DNA from: Allomuricauda sp.
GTDB lineage: Bacteria > Bacteroidota > Bacteroidia > Flavobacteriales > Flavobacteriaceae
NCBI GenBank assembly: GCA_003712125.1
Contig: RHLF01000002.1
Coordinates: 186,001 to 250,000, forward strand
Reading direction: 5' to 3'
Length of the DNA: 64,000 nt
The position numbers were made by a program, and so were the translations under genes. Position 1 is the stretch's first letter. Each line of letters begins with the position of its first letter. This document shows positions 35,882 to 44,310 of this stretch, piece after piece. Below the pieces are notes generated by a model that was not told the origin of the DNA, did no database searches, and saw only the letters and a program-made list of their open reading frames with translations.

Positions 35882-36702
35882 TAGGCCAAGTCTTTTTTGA
35901 TGAGTTCGGTGAGCTGTTCCAAGCCCTTGTACAAGACAAATTCACCGCCTTTGATATAGGAAATCAGACCCGTTTCCTCACTAACTACCAAACAAACGGC
36001 ATCGGTCTTTTCGGTAATGCCCACCGCAGCGCGATGTCGCAGGCCAAATCTCAAGGGAATGTTACGCTCATTTGACACCGGTAGAATGACCCGTGTGGCG
36101 GTAATATAATTATCCTGTATGATGGCGGCCCCATCATGTAAGGGACTGTTCTTGTAAAAAATACTTTCGATAATGGGCTGGGTGATTTCGATATTCATTT
36201 TATCCCCAGAAGATTTGATCACATCCAAATTGTTGGTGCGCTCAATGACCAAAATGGCCCCAGTCTTGCTTTGCCCCATATTTTTACAGGCACCCACCAA
36301 GGCATCTACATTGGTATCGGTCGGAAGGGCTTCCTGACGTAAAAACTTAAAATGCCGTATAAAGTTTCGCTTGGAGGCAAAATTGGTCGATCCGATCATC
36401 AACAAGAATTTCCGAATCTCTTGTTGAAAAACAATGATTAGGGCAATCAGGCCAATGTTCATAAATCCACCGACCATGCTACTGATCATTTTCATCTGTA
36501 GGAGTTCCGTGAGTTTCCATAGAGCCCAAACAATAACAATACCGATAAAAATATTGATGGCTACCGTACCCCGTACCAGTTTGTAAATGTAATAGAGCAG
36601 AACAGCGACGAGGACAATGTCGATGACATCGGTAATTTTGAACTCTAGAAAATTGAGAAAATCCAATCGCTGCGTTTTTGTAAAATTAACAAAAATAGAC
36701 AA
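35881..36702 (-). CDS. cdaA: Diadenylate cyclase (CdaA type)
   Basis: CdaA makes cyclic di-AMP from two ATP at the cytoplasmic face of the membrane. The 273-residue protein has three N-terminal membrane spans (about residues 20-110) and a DisA_N catalytic domain. The key motifs are NSPLHDGAAIIQD (DGA, near residue 190) and RFGLRHRAAVGI (RHR, near 225). No DNA-binding or CBS part is attached. In Bacillota cdaA is linked to cdaR and glmM; here it follows folP (six-base gap) and precedes DUF3667, a Bacteroidota arrangement. The second messenger usually governs potassium, osmolyte and envelope homeostasis. Confidence 0.93.
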   Translation of the reverse strand: MSIFVNFTKTQRLDFLNFLEFKITDVIDIVLVAVLLYYIYKLVRGTVAINIFIGIVIVWALWKLTELLQMKMISSMVGGFMNIGLIALIIVFQQEIRKFLLMIGSTNFASKRNFIRHFKFLRQEALPTDTNVDALVGACKNMGQSKTGAILVIERTNNLDVIKSSGDKMNIEITQPIIESIFYKNSPLHDGAAIIQDNYITATRVILPVSNERNIPLRFGLRHRAAVGITEKTDAVCLVVSEETGLISYIKGGEFVLYKGLEQLTELIKKDLA

Positions 36703-36708
36703 CTGCTT

Positions 36709-37557
36709 TTAGCCGTTTGTCCGAAGTTGTCCCACAAGTTGAACACATTCCATAGCTTCTTTGACGTCGTGTACACGGAGAATGTTGGCTCCCTTGAGCA
36801 AGGCAATGGTGTTCAAGGCGGTGGTTCCGTTCAAGGCATCCTTTGCTGAGGTTTTGAGGAGCTTATAAATCATAGACTTTCTGCTGATGCCCACTAATAG
36901 GGGCAATTCGAAAGACTGAAAGAGGTCAAGACGGTTGAGCAGCTCATAGTTTTGCTCCAGGGTTTTGGCGAAGCCAAAACCGGGGTCAATAATAATGTCA
37001 TTTACCTTTTTGGTCGTTGCCTCCAATACTTTTTGTGAAAGCGATCGCATCACATCAATCGTCACATCATCATAATCGGTCTTTTGGGCCATATTTTGCG
37101 GGGTGCCCCGCATATGCATGACGATATACGGTACTTGATAGTGGGCGACCACATCCAGCATTTTTGCATCCATAGCGCCCCCAGAAATATCATTTATCAT
37201 GGCAGCGCCGCGTTCTAAACAGGCCGAAGCGACCTGACTGCGAAAGGTATCAATGGAAATCAGCGCTTCGGGAAAATTGGCAACTATTTTTTCAAGCGAC
37301 CCGAGAATCCGATTCAATTCTTCCGTTTCTGAAACGTCTTTGGCGTCGGGCCTCGAGCTATAAGCCCCAATATCGACAAAGGTGGCACCATCCTTCAAAA
37401 AACGTTCCACCTGTTTTAAAACTGCGGTATCAGTGCCATGCTTGCCACCGTCAAAAAATGAGTCAGGGGTGAGATTGAGGATTCCCATCACCTTCGGCAT
37501 AGAAACATCAATCAGGTTTCCTTTACAGTTTAGGCTAAGGGTCGTACCATCTTTCAT
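36709..37557 (-). CDS. folP: Dihydropteroate synthase
   Basis: FolP condenses 4-aminobenzoate with dihydropterin pyrophosphate in folate synthesis and is the target of sulfonamides. In 282 residues the TIM barrel shows MGILNLTPDSFFDGGKHG (the pABA/pterin loop), DIGAYSSRPDA, SIDTFRSQVA, INDISGGAMD, YIVMHMRGTPQNM, DPGFGFAKT and GISRKSMI. The usual SRPG is SRPD here. It lies upstream of cdaA and is driven by a promoter at 37616-37645 that overlaps the first codons of the divergent DUF1599 gene. Confidence 0.95.
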   Translation of the reverse strand: MKDGTTLSLNCKGNLIDVSMPKVMGILNLTPDSFFDGGKHGTDTAVLKQVERFLKDGATFVDIGAYSSRPDAKDVSETEELNRILGSLEKIVANFPEALISIDTFRSQVASACLERGAAMINDISGGAMDAKMLDVVAHYQVPYIVMHMRGTPQNMAQKTDYDDVTIDVMRSLSQKVLEATTKKVNDIIIDPGFGFAKTLEQNYELLNRLDLFQSFELPLLVGISRKSMIYKLLKTSAKDALNGTTALNTIALLKGANILRVHDVKEAMECVQLVGQLRTNG

Positions 37558-37566
37558 ACTTTAGTT

Positions 37567-37574
37567 TATCTTTG
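37567..37574 (+). promoter_or_regulatory. -7 element for the DUF1599 gene
   Basis: TATCTTTG matches TAnnTTTG, 51 bases before the ATG at 37625. No spaced TTG is clear. The transcript start would lie to the left of the divergent folP start site, so the leaders would overlap. Confidence 0.5.
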
Positions 37575-37615
37575 ACCGCGAAAAGTTTGAACAGCATTCT
37601 AACGGTTACTGCTTA

Positions 37616-37645
37616 CAAAGATAAATGTCGAATACATCTGAACAA
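37616..37645 (-). promoter_or_regulatory. folP-cdaA promoter (TTG-N19-TATCTTTG)
   Basis: On the minus strand TTG (37645-37643) is 19 bases from TATCTTTG (37623-37616), both perfect. It is 59 bases before the folP ATG and overlaps the start of the divergent DUF1599 gene. Confidence 0.65.
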
Positions 37646-38164
37646 TACGATTTAATCATTCAAAGTTGTCGTGAGCTTTTTTACAAAAAAGGCAAAGACT
37701 ACGGCACCGCATGGCGAATCCTTAGACTTCCTTCATTGACCGATCAGGTTTTTATCAAGGCCCAACGCATTCGAAGTCTTCAAGAAAATGCGGTTCGAAA
37801 GGTAGATGAGGGCGAGCAAAGTGAGTTTATGGGCATTATAAATTACTCACTGATGGCCTTGATCCAATTGGAAAAAGGTGCTGTAGAACAACCTGACCTT
37901 TCGATTGACGAAGCCCTTGAATTGTATGACGAAAAAGTAGCTGTGACCAAAAAATTGATGGAAGACAAAAACCATGACTATGGTGAGGCATGGCGTGAAA
38001 TGCGCGTGAGTTCCTTGACGGATTTGATCCTTCAAAAATTACTTCGCGTAAAACAAATTGAGGACAATGAAGGGGAAACTTTGGTCAGTGAGGGTATTGA
38101 TGCCAATTATCAAGACATTATCAATTATTCGGTTTTTGCATTAATTCATTTATCTGAGGCCTAA
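37625..38164 (+). CDS. DUF1599 protein (duplicated nucleotide-binding-like repeat)
   Basis: A 179-residue soluble protein with two copies of a roughly 80-residue unit: FYKKGKDYGTAWRILRLPSLTDQVFIKAQRIRSLQEN and MEDKNHDYGEAWREMRVSSLTDLILQKLLRVKQIEDN, each followed by IINYS-x-x-AL-x-x-L. This is the DUF1599 pattern, seen in Bacteroidota, with no assigned function. The KDYGxAWR and SLTD motifs recall all-alpha nucleotide-pyrophosphohydrolase-like proteins, an inference only. It overlaps the DoxX-like gene by one base and shares a divergent region with folP. Confidence 0.85.
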   Translation: MSNTSEQYDLIIQSCRELFYKKGKDYGTAWRILRLPSLTDQVFIKAQRIRSLQENAVRKVDEGEQSEFMGIINYSLMALIQLEKGAVEQPDLSIDEALELYDEKVAVTKKLMEDKNHDYGEAWREMRVSSLTDLILQKLLRVKQIEDNEGETLVSEGIDANYQDIINYSVFALIHLSEA

Positions 38165-39258
38165 TGAAATACTTGGTAGCATTTTCTAGAATTTTTGTCG
38201 GAATCTTATTTATTATCAGCGGATTGATAAAGCTCAACGATCCTCTGGGCTTTTCCTTTAAATTGGAGGAATATTTTAGTCAGGGTGTGCTTGATCTTCC
38301 GTTTTTGATGCCCTACGCATTGACCATATCGATTGTTGTGGTCGTTATCGAGGTTATCCTTGGAGTGATGTTGTTGATTGGCTACAAACCGCGGTTTACG
38401 GTGTATAGCTTGTTGACCATGATCGTATTCTTTACGTTCTTGACCTTTTATTCTGCTTACTTCAATAAAGTAACCGATTGCGGTTGTTTTGGAGATGCCA
38501 TAAAACTGACCCCTTGGGAATCGTTTACCAAAGATATCATACTCCTTTTGTTGATCGTACTGCTATTGTTTGGCATTCAGCACATCCAACCGTTATTCAA
38601 AAGAAAGCTGCGGAATGCGATTATGTTGATTTCAATAGCTGGCTGTTCCTATTTCTGTTACCATGTGCTCAATCACTTGCCTTCAGTAGATTTCAGACCC
38701 TACAAAATAGGAGCGAACATTACAGAAGGTATGTCTGTGCCAGAGGATGCGCCAAAGGCGATATATGAATATGCATGGAAGTTTGACGTGGACGGATCGG
38801 AGCAAGTTGTGGTGACCAATGGTGAATACCCGACAGTTCAGGGTGAGTTTATTGGAGTTGAAACTACCGAGATTCAGAAAGGGTATGAACCTCCAATCCA
38901 TGATTTTACCATAGAAAAAAATGGCGAAGATTTTACTGAGGCCATGCTTCAAGAACCCAAATTGGTAGTAGTGGTCGCCTATGATTTGGCCAAGGCCGAT
39001 CTGGAGGCCTTTGAAAAAGTTGAAGAAGCAACCGACAAAGCCCTTAAAAGTGGGTTTAAGGTCATCGGCCTTTCCGCCTCGTCTGATGAGGTGGGCAACA
39101 CCTTAACAAAAAGATATCGGTTGCCATTTGATTTTTACTTTACAGATGAAACTACACTAAAAACCATTGTGCGATCAAATCCGGCAATTTTGGTGCTAAA
39201 CAAGGGAACGATAATCGAGAAGGCACACCACAATGATATTCAGGAGGTACAATTTTAA
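38164..39258 (+). CDS. DoxX-like/BT_3928-type membrane protein with thioredoxin-like C-terminus
   Basis: A 364-residue protein with four N-terminal membrane segments resembling DoxX/MauE (FVGILFIISGLIKLNDPLGFSFKLEEYF, then VTDCGCFGDAIKLTPWESFTKD with the Cys pair typical of the MauE type). The C-terminal 180 residues run on the outer side and look like a redoxin or thioredoxin fold (VVVVAYDLAKADLEAFEKVEEA, VIGLSASSDEV, LPFDFYFTDETTLKTIVRSNPAILVLNKG), but no CxxC active site is present there. It is translated from an ATG overlapping the DUF1599 stop and precedes tpiA. Confidence 0.82.
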   Translation: MKYLVAFSRIFVGILFIISGLIKLNDPLGFSFKLEEYFSQGVLDLPFLMPYALTISIVVVVIEVILGVMLLIGYKPRFTVYSLLTMIVFFTFLTFYSAYFNKVTDCGCFGDAIKLTPWESFTKDIILLLLIVLLLFGIQHIQPLFKRKLRNAIMLISIAGCSYFCYHVLNHLPSVDFRPYKIGANITEGMSVPEDAPKAIYEYAWKFDVDGSEQVVVTNGEYPTVQGEFIGVETTEIQKGYEPPIHDFTIEKNGEDFTEAMLQEPKLVVVVAYDLAKADLEAFEKVEEATDKALKSGFKVIGLSASSDEVGNTLTKRYRLPFDFYFTDETTLKTIVRSNPAILVLNKGTIIEKAHHNDIQEVQF

Positions 39259-39285
39259 TATTCGAATCTAAAAGACAAGCTTATA

Positions 39286-40035
39286 ATGAGAACCAAAATA
39301 GTAGCGGGCAATTGGAAAATGAACAAGAATCTGGAAGAGACTGAATCCCTTCTAACCGAATTGGCCGCAAAAAGACCAGATACCGATGCAGAAATAATCG
39401 TATCACCGACTTTTGTGAATTTGGCCACAGCCGTTCGGCACTTGGAATCCTCTATAATTCAGGTGGCTGCCCAAAATATGCACTTTGCCCCAAATGGGGC
39501 CTTCACCGGAGAGATTTCGGTTGATATGCTCAAAAATATTGGTGTTGAGACCGTCATTTTAGGACATTCCGAAAGACGTTCCCATTTTGGAGAAACAGAT
39601 GCCATTCTTAAGCAAAAGGTTGATTCGGCGATAGCAAACAACATGCGCATTATCTTTTGCTTTGGAGAAGAGTTGGAGCAACGTAAATCAGAGGAGCACT
39701 TCACCGTTGTTGAAGAACAATTGAAAAATGCCTTGTTCCATTTGGAAGCCAAGAGTTGGGAACAGATAGTATTGGCTTATGAACCCGTTTGGGCAATTGG
39801 AACGGGTGAAACCGCCTCTCCTGAACAAGCACAGGAAATGCATGCTTTTATCAGAAAAACAATCGCTGGATCCTTTGGTGATGCAATTGCCAATTCGGTT
39901 TCCATTTTGTACGGTGGTAGTGTAAAACCTGCCAATGCCAGTGATATTTTTTCCAAGCCCGATGTGGATGGTGGCCTTATTGGGGGGGCTTCCCTAAAGG
40001 CTGATGATTTTGTTGAAATCATTAAGGCGATTTGA
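39286..40035 (+). CDS. tpiA: Triosephosphate isomerase
   Basis: TpiA interconverts dihydroxyacetone phosphate and glyceraldehyde 3-phosphate in glycolysis and gluconeogenesis. The 249 residues are normal. The catalytic residues are Lys in GNWKMNKN near the N-terminus, His in ILGHSERRSHFGE and Glu in LAYEPVWAIGTG; the phosphate loop is the C-terminal GGSVKPANASDI and GGLIGGASLK. It is in a unit with the DoxX-like gene and prmA, and its stop overlaps the prmA start. Confidence 0.97.
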   Translation: MRTKIVAGNWKMNKNLEETESLLTELAAKRPDTDAEIIVSPTFVNLATAVRHLESSIIQVAAQNMHFAPNGAFTGEISVDMLKNIGVETVILGHSERRSHFGETDAILKQKVDSAIANNMRIIFCFGEELEQRKSEEHFTVVEEQLKNALFHLEAKSWEQIVLAYEPVWAIGTGETASPEQAQEMHAFIRKTIAGSFGDAIANSVSILYGGSVKPANASDIFSKPDVDGGLIGGASLKADDFVEIIKAI

Positions 40036-40859
40036 CCTATTTAGAGTTTCATTTTAAGATTACGCCCCTTCAGCCAGGTTCTGATATCTTGATTGCTGAA
40101 CTGGCCGAAATTGGCTTTGAAAGCTTCGTAGAAAACCCGAATGGCCTTCAGGCATATGTAAAACAGGAAGACTTTTCTCCCGATCATTTTGAGGAAATGG
40201 CTGTTTTGCGGAATGACCTTTTTGATATCAGTTACACCAAAAAGACCATTGCACAACAAAACTGGAATGCCAAATGGGAAGCTGATTTTGATCCCATTGT
40301 GGTCGATGGTGGTTGCCGGGTCAGGGCATCTTTTCATTCGAAAGGAGAGGAGACCTATGATATCATAATTGACCCCAAAATGAGTTTTGGGACAGGTCAC
40401 CATGAGACCACCTTCATGATGTTGCAGCATATGCTTGTGCACGATTTTGATCAAAAAACGGTACTTGATATGGGTTGCGGTACAGGGGTTTTGGCCATAC
40501 TGGCAGAAAAAATGGGCGCCTCTAAAATTAGTGCAATCGACATAGATCCATGGTGTGTTGAAAACACCAATGAGAATATAGGGCTGAATTCCTGCCAACA
40601 CATTGAAGCCAAGGAAGGTGGCGTTGAATTAATACAAGAGCAGGCATACGATGTTCTTTTGGCCAATATCAATAGGAATGTGCTTACGGATCAAATACCG
40701 GCTTATGTCAAGAGTTTGAAAGCAAACGGAATCCTTTTTGTCAGTGGCTTTTATAGTGAAGATTTGGACGCGATTACTGCCGCTTGTGAAGCAAACGGGA
40801 TGCAATTCGAAAAAAATATCCAGAAAAATAAATGGGTTTCGGCAAAATATGTATTTTAG
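40032..40859 (+). CDS. prmA: Ribosomal protein L11 methyltransferase
   Basis: PrmA trimethylates ribosomal protein L11. The 275 residues start at TTG (40032), which overlaps the tpiA TGA in the form TTGA; the first strand (MTYLEFHFKITPLQPGSDILIAELAEIGFESF) is the N-terminal substrate-recruiting domain. The SAM-binding part has DPKMSFGTGHHETT, VLDMGCGTGVLAILAEKMG, AIDIDPWCVENT and DVLLANINRNVL (a N-x-x-x motif equal to NILA). The C-terminal ESG-type segment is GFYSEDLDAI. The coupling to tpiA by overlap suggests reinitiation. Confidence 0.93.
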   Translation: MTYLEFHFKITPLQPGSDILIAELAEIGFESFVENPNGLQAYVKQEDFSPDHFEEMAVLRNDLFDISYTKKTIAQQNWNAKWEADFDPIVVDGGCRVRASFHSKGEETYDIIIDPKMSFGTGHHETTFMMLQHMLVHDFDQKTVLDMGCGTGVLAILAEKMGASKISAIDIDPWCVENTNENIGLNSCQHIEAKEGGVELIQEQAYDVLLANINRNVLTDQIPAYVKSLKANGILFVSGFYSEDLDAITAACEANGMQFEKNIQKNKWVSAKYVF

Positions 40860-40876
40860 GTAGGTAATCATAGGTG

Positions 40877-41152
40877 ATGGGCTCAAAAGAGAAACTTTTT
40901 GAAGAAGTATTGCTTGATGAAGAAACGGTAAATCAAAATGAAATCGTTCTCTTTAATGATGATGTAAATACATTTGACCATGTCATCGAAACCCTTATTG
41001 CCGTTTGCGACCATACCGCCGAACAGGCTGAACAATGCTCTTTGATTGTACATTACAATGGAAAATGTACGGTGAAGACGGGTGAATATGATGATTTGAA
41101 ACCCCGTTGTACTCGTCTTCTTCAGGCAGGATTAAGTGCTGAAATTGTATAG
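40877..41152 (+). CDS. clpS: ATP-dependent Clp protease adaptor ClpS
   Basis: ClpS delivers N-end-rule substrates to the ClpAP protease. The frame can start at GTG 40874, but the ATG at 40877 is preferred (MGSKEKLFEEVLLDEETVNQN), giving 91 residues. The core FNDDVNTFDHVIETLIAVCDHTAEQAEQCSLIVHYNGKCTVKTG contains the NDDxNTFD motif that binds the destabilising N-terminal residue. It sits 17 bases after prmA and is probably in the same transcript. The hydrophobic pocket Met-equivalent is harder to assign by eye. Confidence 0.93.
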   Translation: MGSKEKLFEEVLLDEETVNQNEIVLFNDDVNTFDHVIETLIAVCDHTAEQAEQCSLIVHYNGKCTVKTGEYDDLKPRCTRLLQAGLSAEIV

Positions 41153-41217
41153 GCATCTTTGGTCAAGGTCTTCATCACAAATTACTTTTTTATCTTTAGG
41201 AAATCGTTGCAAGGTGT

Positions 41218-44016
41218 ATGAACACGCGGTATTTCGTTTTCTTTTTTCTTTTTACGTTCCTCTTACAGTCTCAAGAGCTGCCACCCATAAAAAATTATCT
41301 TCCGCAAGATTATAACGGGGAGAATCAAAACTGGTCGATCACCCAGGGCCCTGATGGGCATATATACGTGGCGAACAACCATAAATTATTGGAGTTTGAT
41401 GGCGTACGATGGTCCGGCTATGCATCTCCCAACGCTTCTATTTTTAGATCCGTTGCAGCGAACGATTCCTTGATTTTTACTGGGCAATACATGGAGTTTG
41501 GTTTTTGGAAAAAGAACTCTTTTGGAAGCCTGGAATACACCTCTATTTCTAAGGGTATGAACACCCAAATGATTGAGGATGAGGAGTTTTGGAATATTAT
41601 TGTTCTCGAAGATTGGATTTTGTTCCAATCCCTAGACAGGATTTATAGCTACAACATTGCCACGCGGGAATTTAAGGTGTTGGAAGCAAAATCTACAAAG
41701 GCCCATTTGTTTAAAGTGGGTCAGACCGTATACTTTCAAAACCAGAATTTGGGGGTGTATAAAATCCAAAATGGCGAGCCGAAACTTATGGTGGATCACA
41801 ACCTGATCAATGATCGCAATGTTGTGGGTATGTTTGGGATCGACAATAAAATTCTAATGATATTGGATAATGCCAACTTTTTGGTCCTAGGGGATGATGG
41901 AGTTCAACCTTGGAACAATAAAGTCTTGGATTTGCCGGAGTTGAATGTGTACAGCACGGCACAACTGACTGATGGCACCTTTATTTTGGGAACCATTGCC
42001 GATGGTATGTACCAAATAGGAACGGATGGAACCATCTTACGAAGAATCAATCAACTGAATGGGTTGAACAATAACACTGTGCTGTTTGCTTTTCAGGATA
42101 GGGATAAAAATTTGTGGCTCGGTCTTGACAATGGCTTGAGTGTAGTTAATATTGAATCTCCTTTTAATGAGTTTCGAGACAATTCAGGAAAACTGGGCTT
42201 GGTCTATGCGGCAAAAGTGTATGAAGAACACCTGTATTTGGGTACCAACCAAGGGCTTTTTGTGAAGCCCCTGGATAACCAAACAGATTTCAGCATCATT
42301 GAAGGCACAGATGGACAGGTTTGGAGTTTGACTGAAATCCAAGGTGCCTTATTTTGCGGTCACAACAAGGGTACCTTTGTTGTGCAGAACACCAATGCAA
42401 GGCTCATTTCTGATTTGCCCGGCACCTGGGTGGTGAAAGAAATAAATGGGCACCCAGAGCTTTTGCTTCAAGGCAATTACGATGGCCTCTCAATCTTGAG
42501 AAAACAAAACGGAAATTGGGTGCTGTCAAATACTATTGAGGGTTTTTCCATTTCCAGTCGGTTTGTAGAGGTGATAAATGACAGGGAAGTATTGGTTAAC
42601 CATGAGTATAAGGGAATACATCAGCTCACCTTGAGGGATGACTATTCCCGAGTCGTTAAGAAGGAATCTTTGCCCATAATGGGCTATGGTTCGAGCATGG
42701 TACGATACAATGATCAAATCGTATATACTTCGTTAGATGGTGCCTTTTCAAAAGAGAAGGAAGATTTTTCATTCATTCCGGATACCACCTTGTTGAAACT
42801 GTTCTTTACGACCTCGGGCGGTGTGACCAGTATTTCGATACCTGATGATGCCTCTAACAGACTGTGGTGCTTTACCTATAGCGGACTTTCCTATGTACAA
42901 CCACAAACCTTCAGTTCCTCATTGCAGTTAAACACCATTCCGATTCCTTCTTTTTTCAAGGGTAGCTTAGGTGTGTCAGGCTTCGAAAACTTGACCAATA
43001 TTGGAGATGAAAAATACATCATTGGAATGTCGAATGGTTTTGTGGTTTTGGATTTGAACAAACTGAGGGATGCCTCATTTTCAATACGGTTGAATAGTGC
43101 GGTCAACAACAAGGGGTTGGAAGCACCTGTGCCCATGAATTTACTTTCTCCGCAGGCGCTAGAATATGAGCAAAACACACTTTCATTCTCTTATTCGGTT
43201 CCGCAGTATAACAAGTACACCGAGGTTAGCTATCAATACCGCTTGCTGGGGCTTTTTGATGATTGGAGTCCCTTTACCAATGAAAGTGAGGTAACCTTTA
43301 ATAATTTGAAATTTGGAGATTATCAATTTCAGGTTAGGGCCAAGGCAGGAAATACCTTGACCTCCAATACAGCACAATATGACTTCACCATAGACAGACC
43401 CTGGTATTGGTCAAACCTTGCCATTTTAGTATATGTGCTGGCCACTTGTGGTTTATTTTTCGCAATTCATAGGATCTATAAAGGGTATTACACTAAAAAG
43501 CAAGAGCGCGTACTCGACCTTGAAAAAAGAAAGCAGAAAAGAAAGAAACTGAAAGCTGAAAAGGAGTTGATAAAACTACGTAATGACAAACTCAGGGCCG
43601 AGGTAGAATCAAAAAACAGGGAATTGGCTGTAGCGACCATGAGCATGATCAAGAAGAGCGAATTTTTAAATTCAATTAAATCCGATTTGAATAAAGTGGC
43701 TGATGACCCCAAAGTGAAGTCAGTGATTCGTACCATTGATAGAAACTTAAATAGTACGGATGATTGGAAGTTTTTTGAAGAAGCGTTCAACAATGCCGAT
43801 AAGGATTTTTTGAAAAAAGTGAAAGAGTTACATCCCGAAATGACTCCTAATGATCTTAAACTTTGTGCCTACCTGCGTCTCAATCTTTCTTCGAAAGAAA
43901 TAGCGCCTTTACTAAATATTTCGGTTCGAAGTGTTGAGGTAAAGCGATACCGACTTCGAAAAAAGATGGATTTACCCCATGAAAACAGTTTGACTGAGTA
44001 CATCATCTCCCTGTAA
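41218..44016 (+). CDS. Membrane-tethered glycan regulator: propeller sensor, Y_Y_Y, TM and LuxR-type HTH
   Basis: A 932-residue regulator. A signal peptide (MNTRYFVFFFLFTFLLQSQ) leads to a long sensor made of beta-propeller-like repeats (two-component-regulator type, motifs such as DGHIYVANNHKLLEFDGVRW, DKNLWLGLDNGLSVVNI, and HLYLGTNQGLFVKPL). A Y_Y_Y domain follows with YTEVSYQYRLLGLFDDWSPFTNE and NLKFGDYQFQVRAKA. One membrane span is near residues 728-748 (WSNLAILVYVLATCGLFFAI), then a long coiled coil and a C-terminal LuxR-type HTH (TPNDLKLCAYLRLNLSSKEIAPLLNISVRSVEVKRYRLRKKM). It has no histidine kinase or receiver domain, unlike the hybrid two-component SusR type. It heads the beta-1,3-glucan locus and is likely its sensor. 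Confidence 0.85.
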   Translation: MNTRYFVFFFLFTFLLQSQELPPIKNYLPQDYNGENQNWSITQGPDGHIYVANNHKLLEFDGVRWSGYASPNASIFRSVAANDSLIFTGQYMEFGFWKKNSFGSLEYTSISKGMNTQMIEDEEFWNIIVLEDWILFQSLDRIYSYNIATREFKVLEAKSTKAHLFKVGQTVYFQNQNLGVYKIQNGEPKLMVDHNLINDRNVVGMFGIDNKILMILDNANFLVLGDDGVQPWNNKVLDLPELNVYSTAQLTDGTFILGTIADGMYQIGTDGTILRRINQLNGLNNNTVLFAFQDRDKNLWLGLDNGLSVVNIESPFNEFRDNSGKLGLVYAAKVYEEHLYLGTNQGLFVKPLDNQTDFSIIEGTDGQVWSLTEIQGALFCGHNKGTFVVQNTNARLISDLPGTWVVKEINGHPELLLQGNYDGLSILRKQNGNWVLSNTIEGFSISSRFVEVINDREVLVNHEYKGIHQLTLRDDYSRVVKKESLPIMGYGSSMVRYNDQIVYTSLDGAFSKEKEDFSFIPDTTLLKLFFTTSGGVTSISIPDDASNRLWCFTYSGLSYVQPQTFSSSLQLNTIPIPSFFKGSLGVSGFENLTNIGDEKYIIGMSNGFVVLDLNKLRDASFSIRLNSAVNNKGLEAPVPMNLLSPQALEYEQNTLSFSYSVPQYNKYTEVSYQYRLLGLFDDWSPFTNESEVTFNNLKFGDYQFQVRAKAGNTLTSNTAQYDFTIDRPWYWSNLAILVYVLATCGLFFAIHRIYKGYYTKKQERVLDLEKRKQKRKKLKAEKELIKLRNDKLRAEVESKNRELAVATMSMIKKSEFLNSIKSDLNKVADDPKVKSVIRTIDRNLNSTDDWKFFEEAFNNADKDFLKKVKELHPEMTPNDLKLCAYLRLNLSSKEIAPLLNISVRSVEVKRYRLRKKMDLPHENSLTEYIISL

Positions 44017-44310
44017 GACTACAACACCTAATTATTTTACCACAACATCACCTATACAAAGTGTAAAGGATTGCTCTTAAATACCCCTATTGCCAGAACC
44101 CAGTCCTTGTCAATTCCTCAATATTTACAGGGATAAACTGCGTTATTGGCAAAAAAGGCGAATCAATTTTCAATTTGTATATTTTTTGTAGGGGCAGATA
44201 ATATGGATTTTTGATTATAACAGTATACTTTGGGAACATCGAAATAGGCTGCTATCGCTATACACTAAATAATAGTATGCCAACAACTATTCTAACTTAA
44301 AAGTAACGTT
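44017..44310 (+). other. Regulator-GH16 intergenic gap, no gene seen
   Basis: About 294 AT-rich bases with no open frame of note. A TATACTTTG near 44224 is close to a -7 box but is one base too long, so no promoter is claimed. It must nevertheless hold the control sequence of the glucan genes. Confidence 0.4.

Noticed and set aside
40041-40601. A 186-residue minus-strand frame within prmA
   Set aside because: prmA has clear SAM-binding motifs on the plus strand over the same stretch, so this is a shadow.
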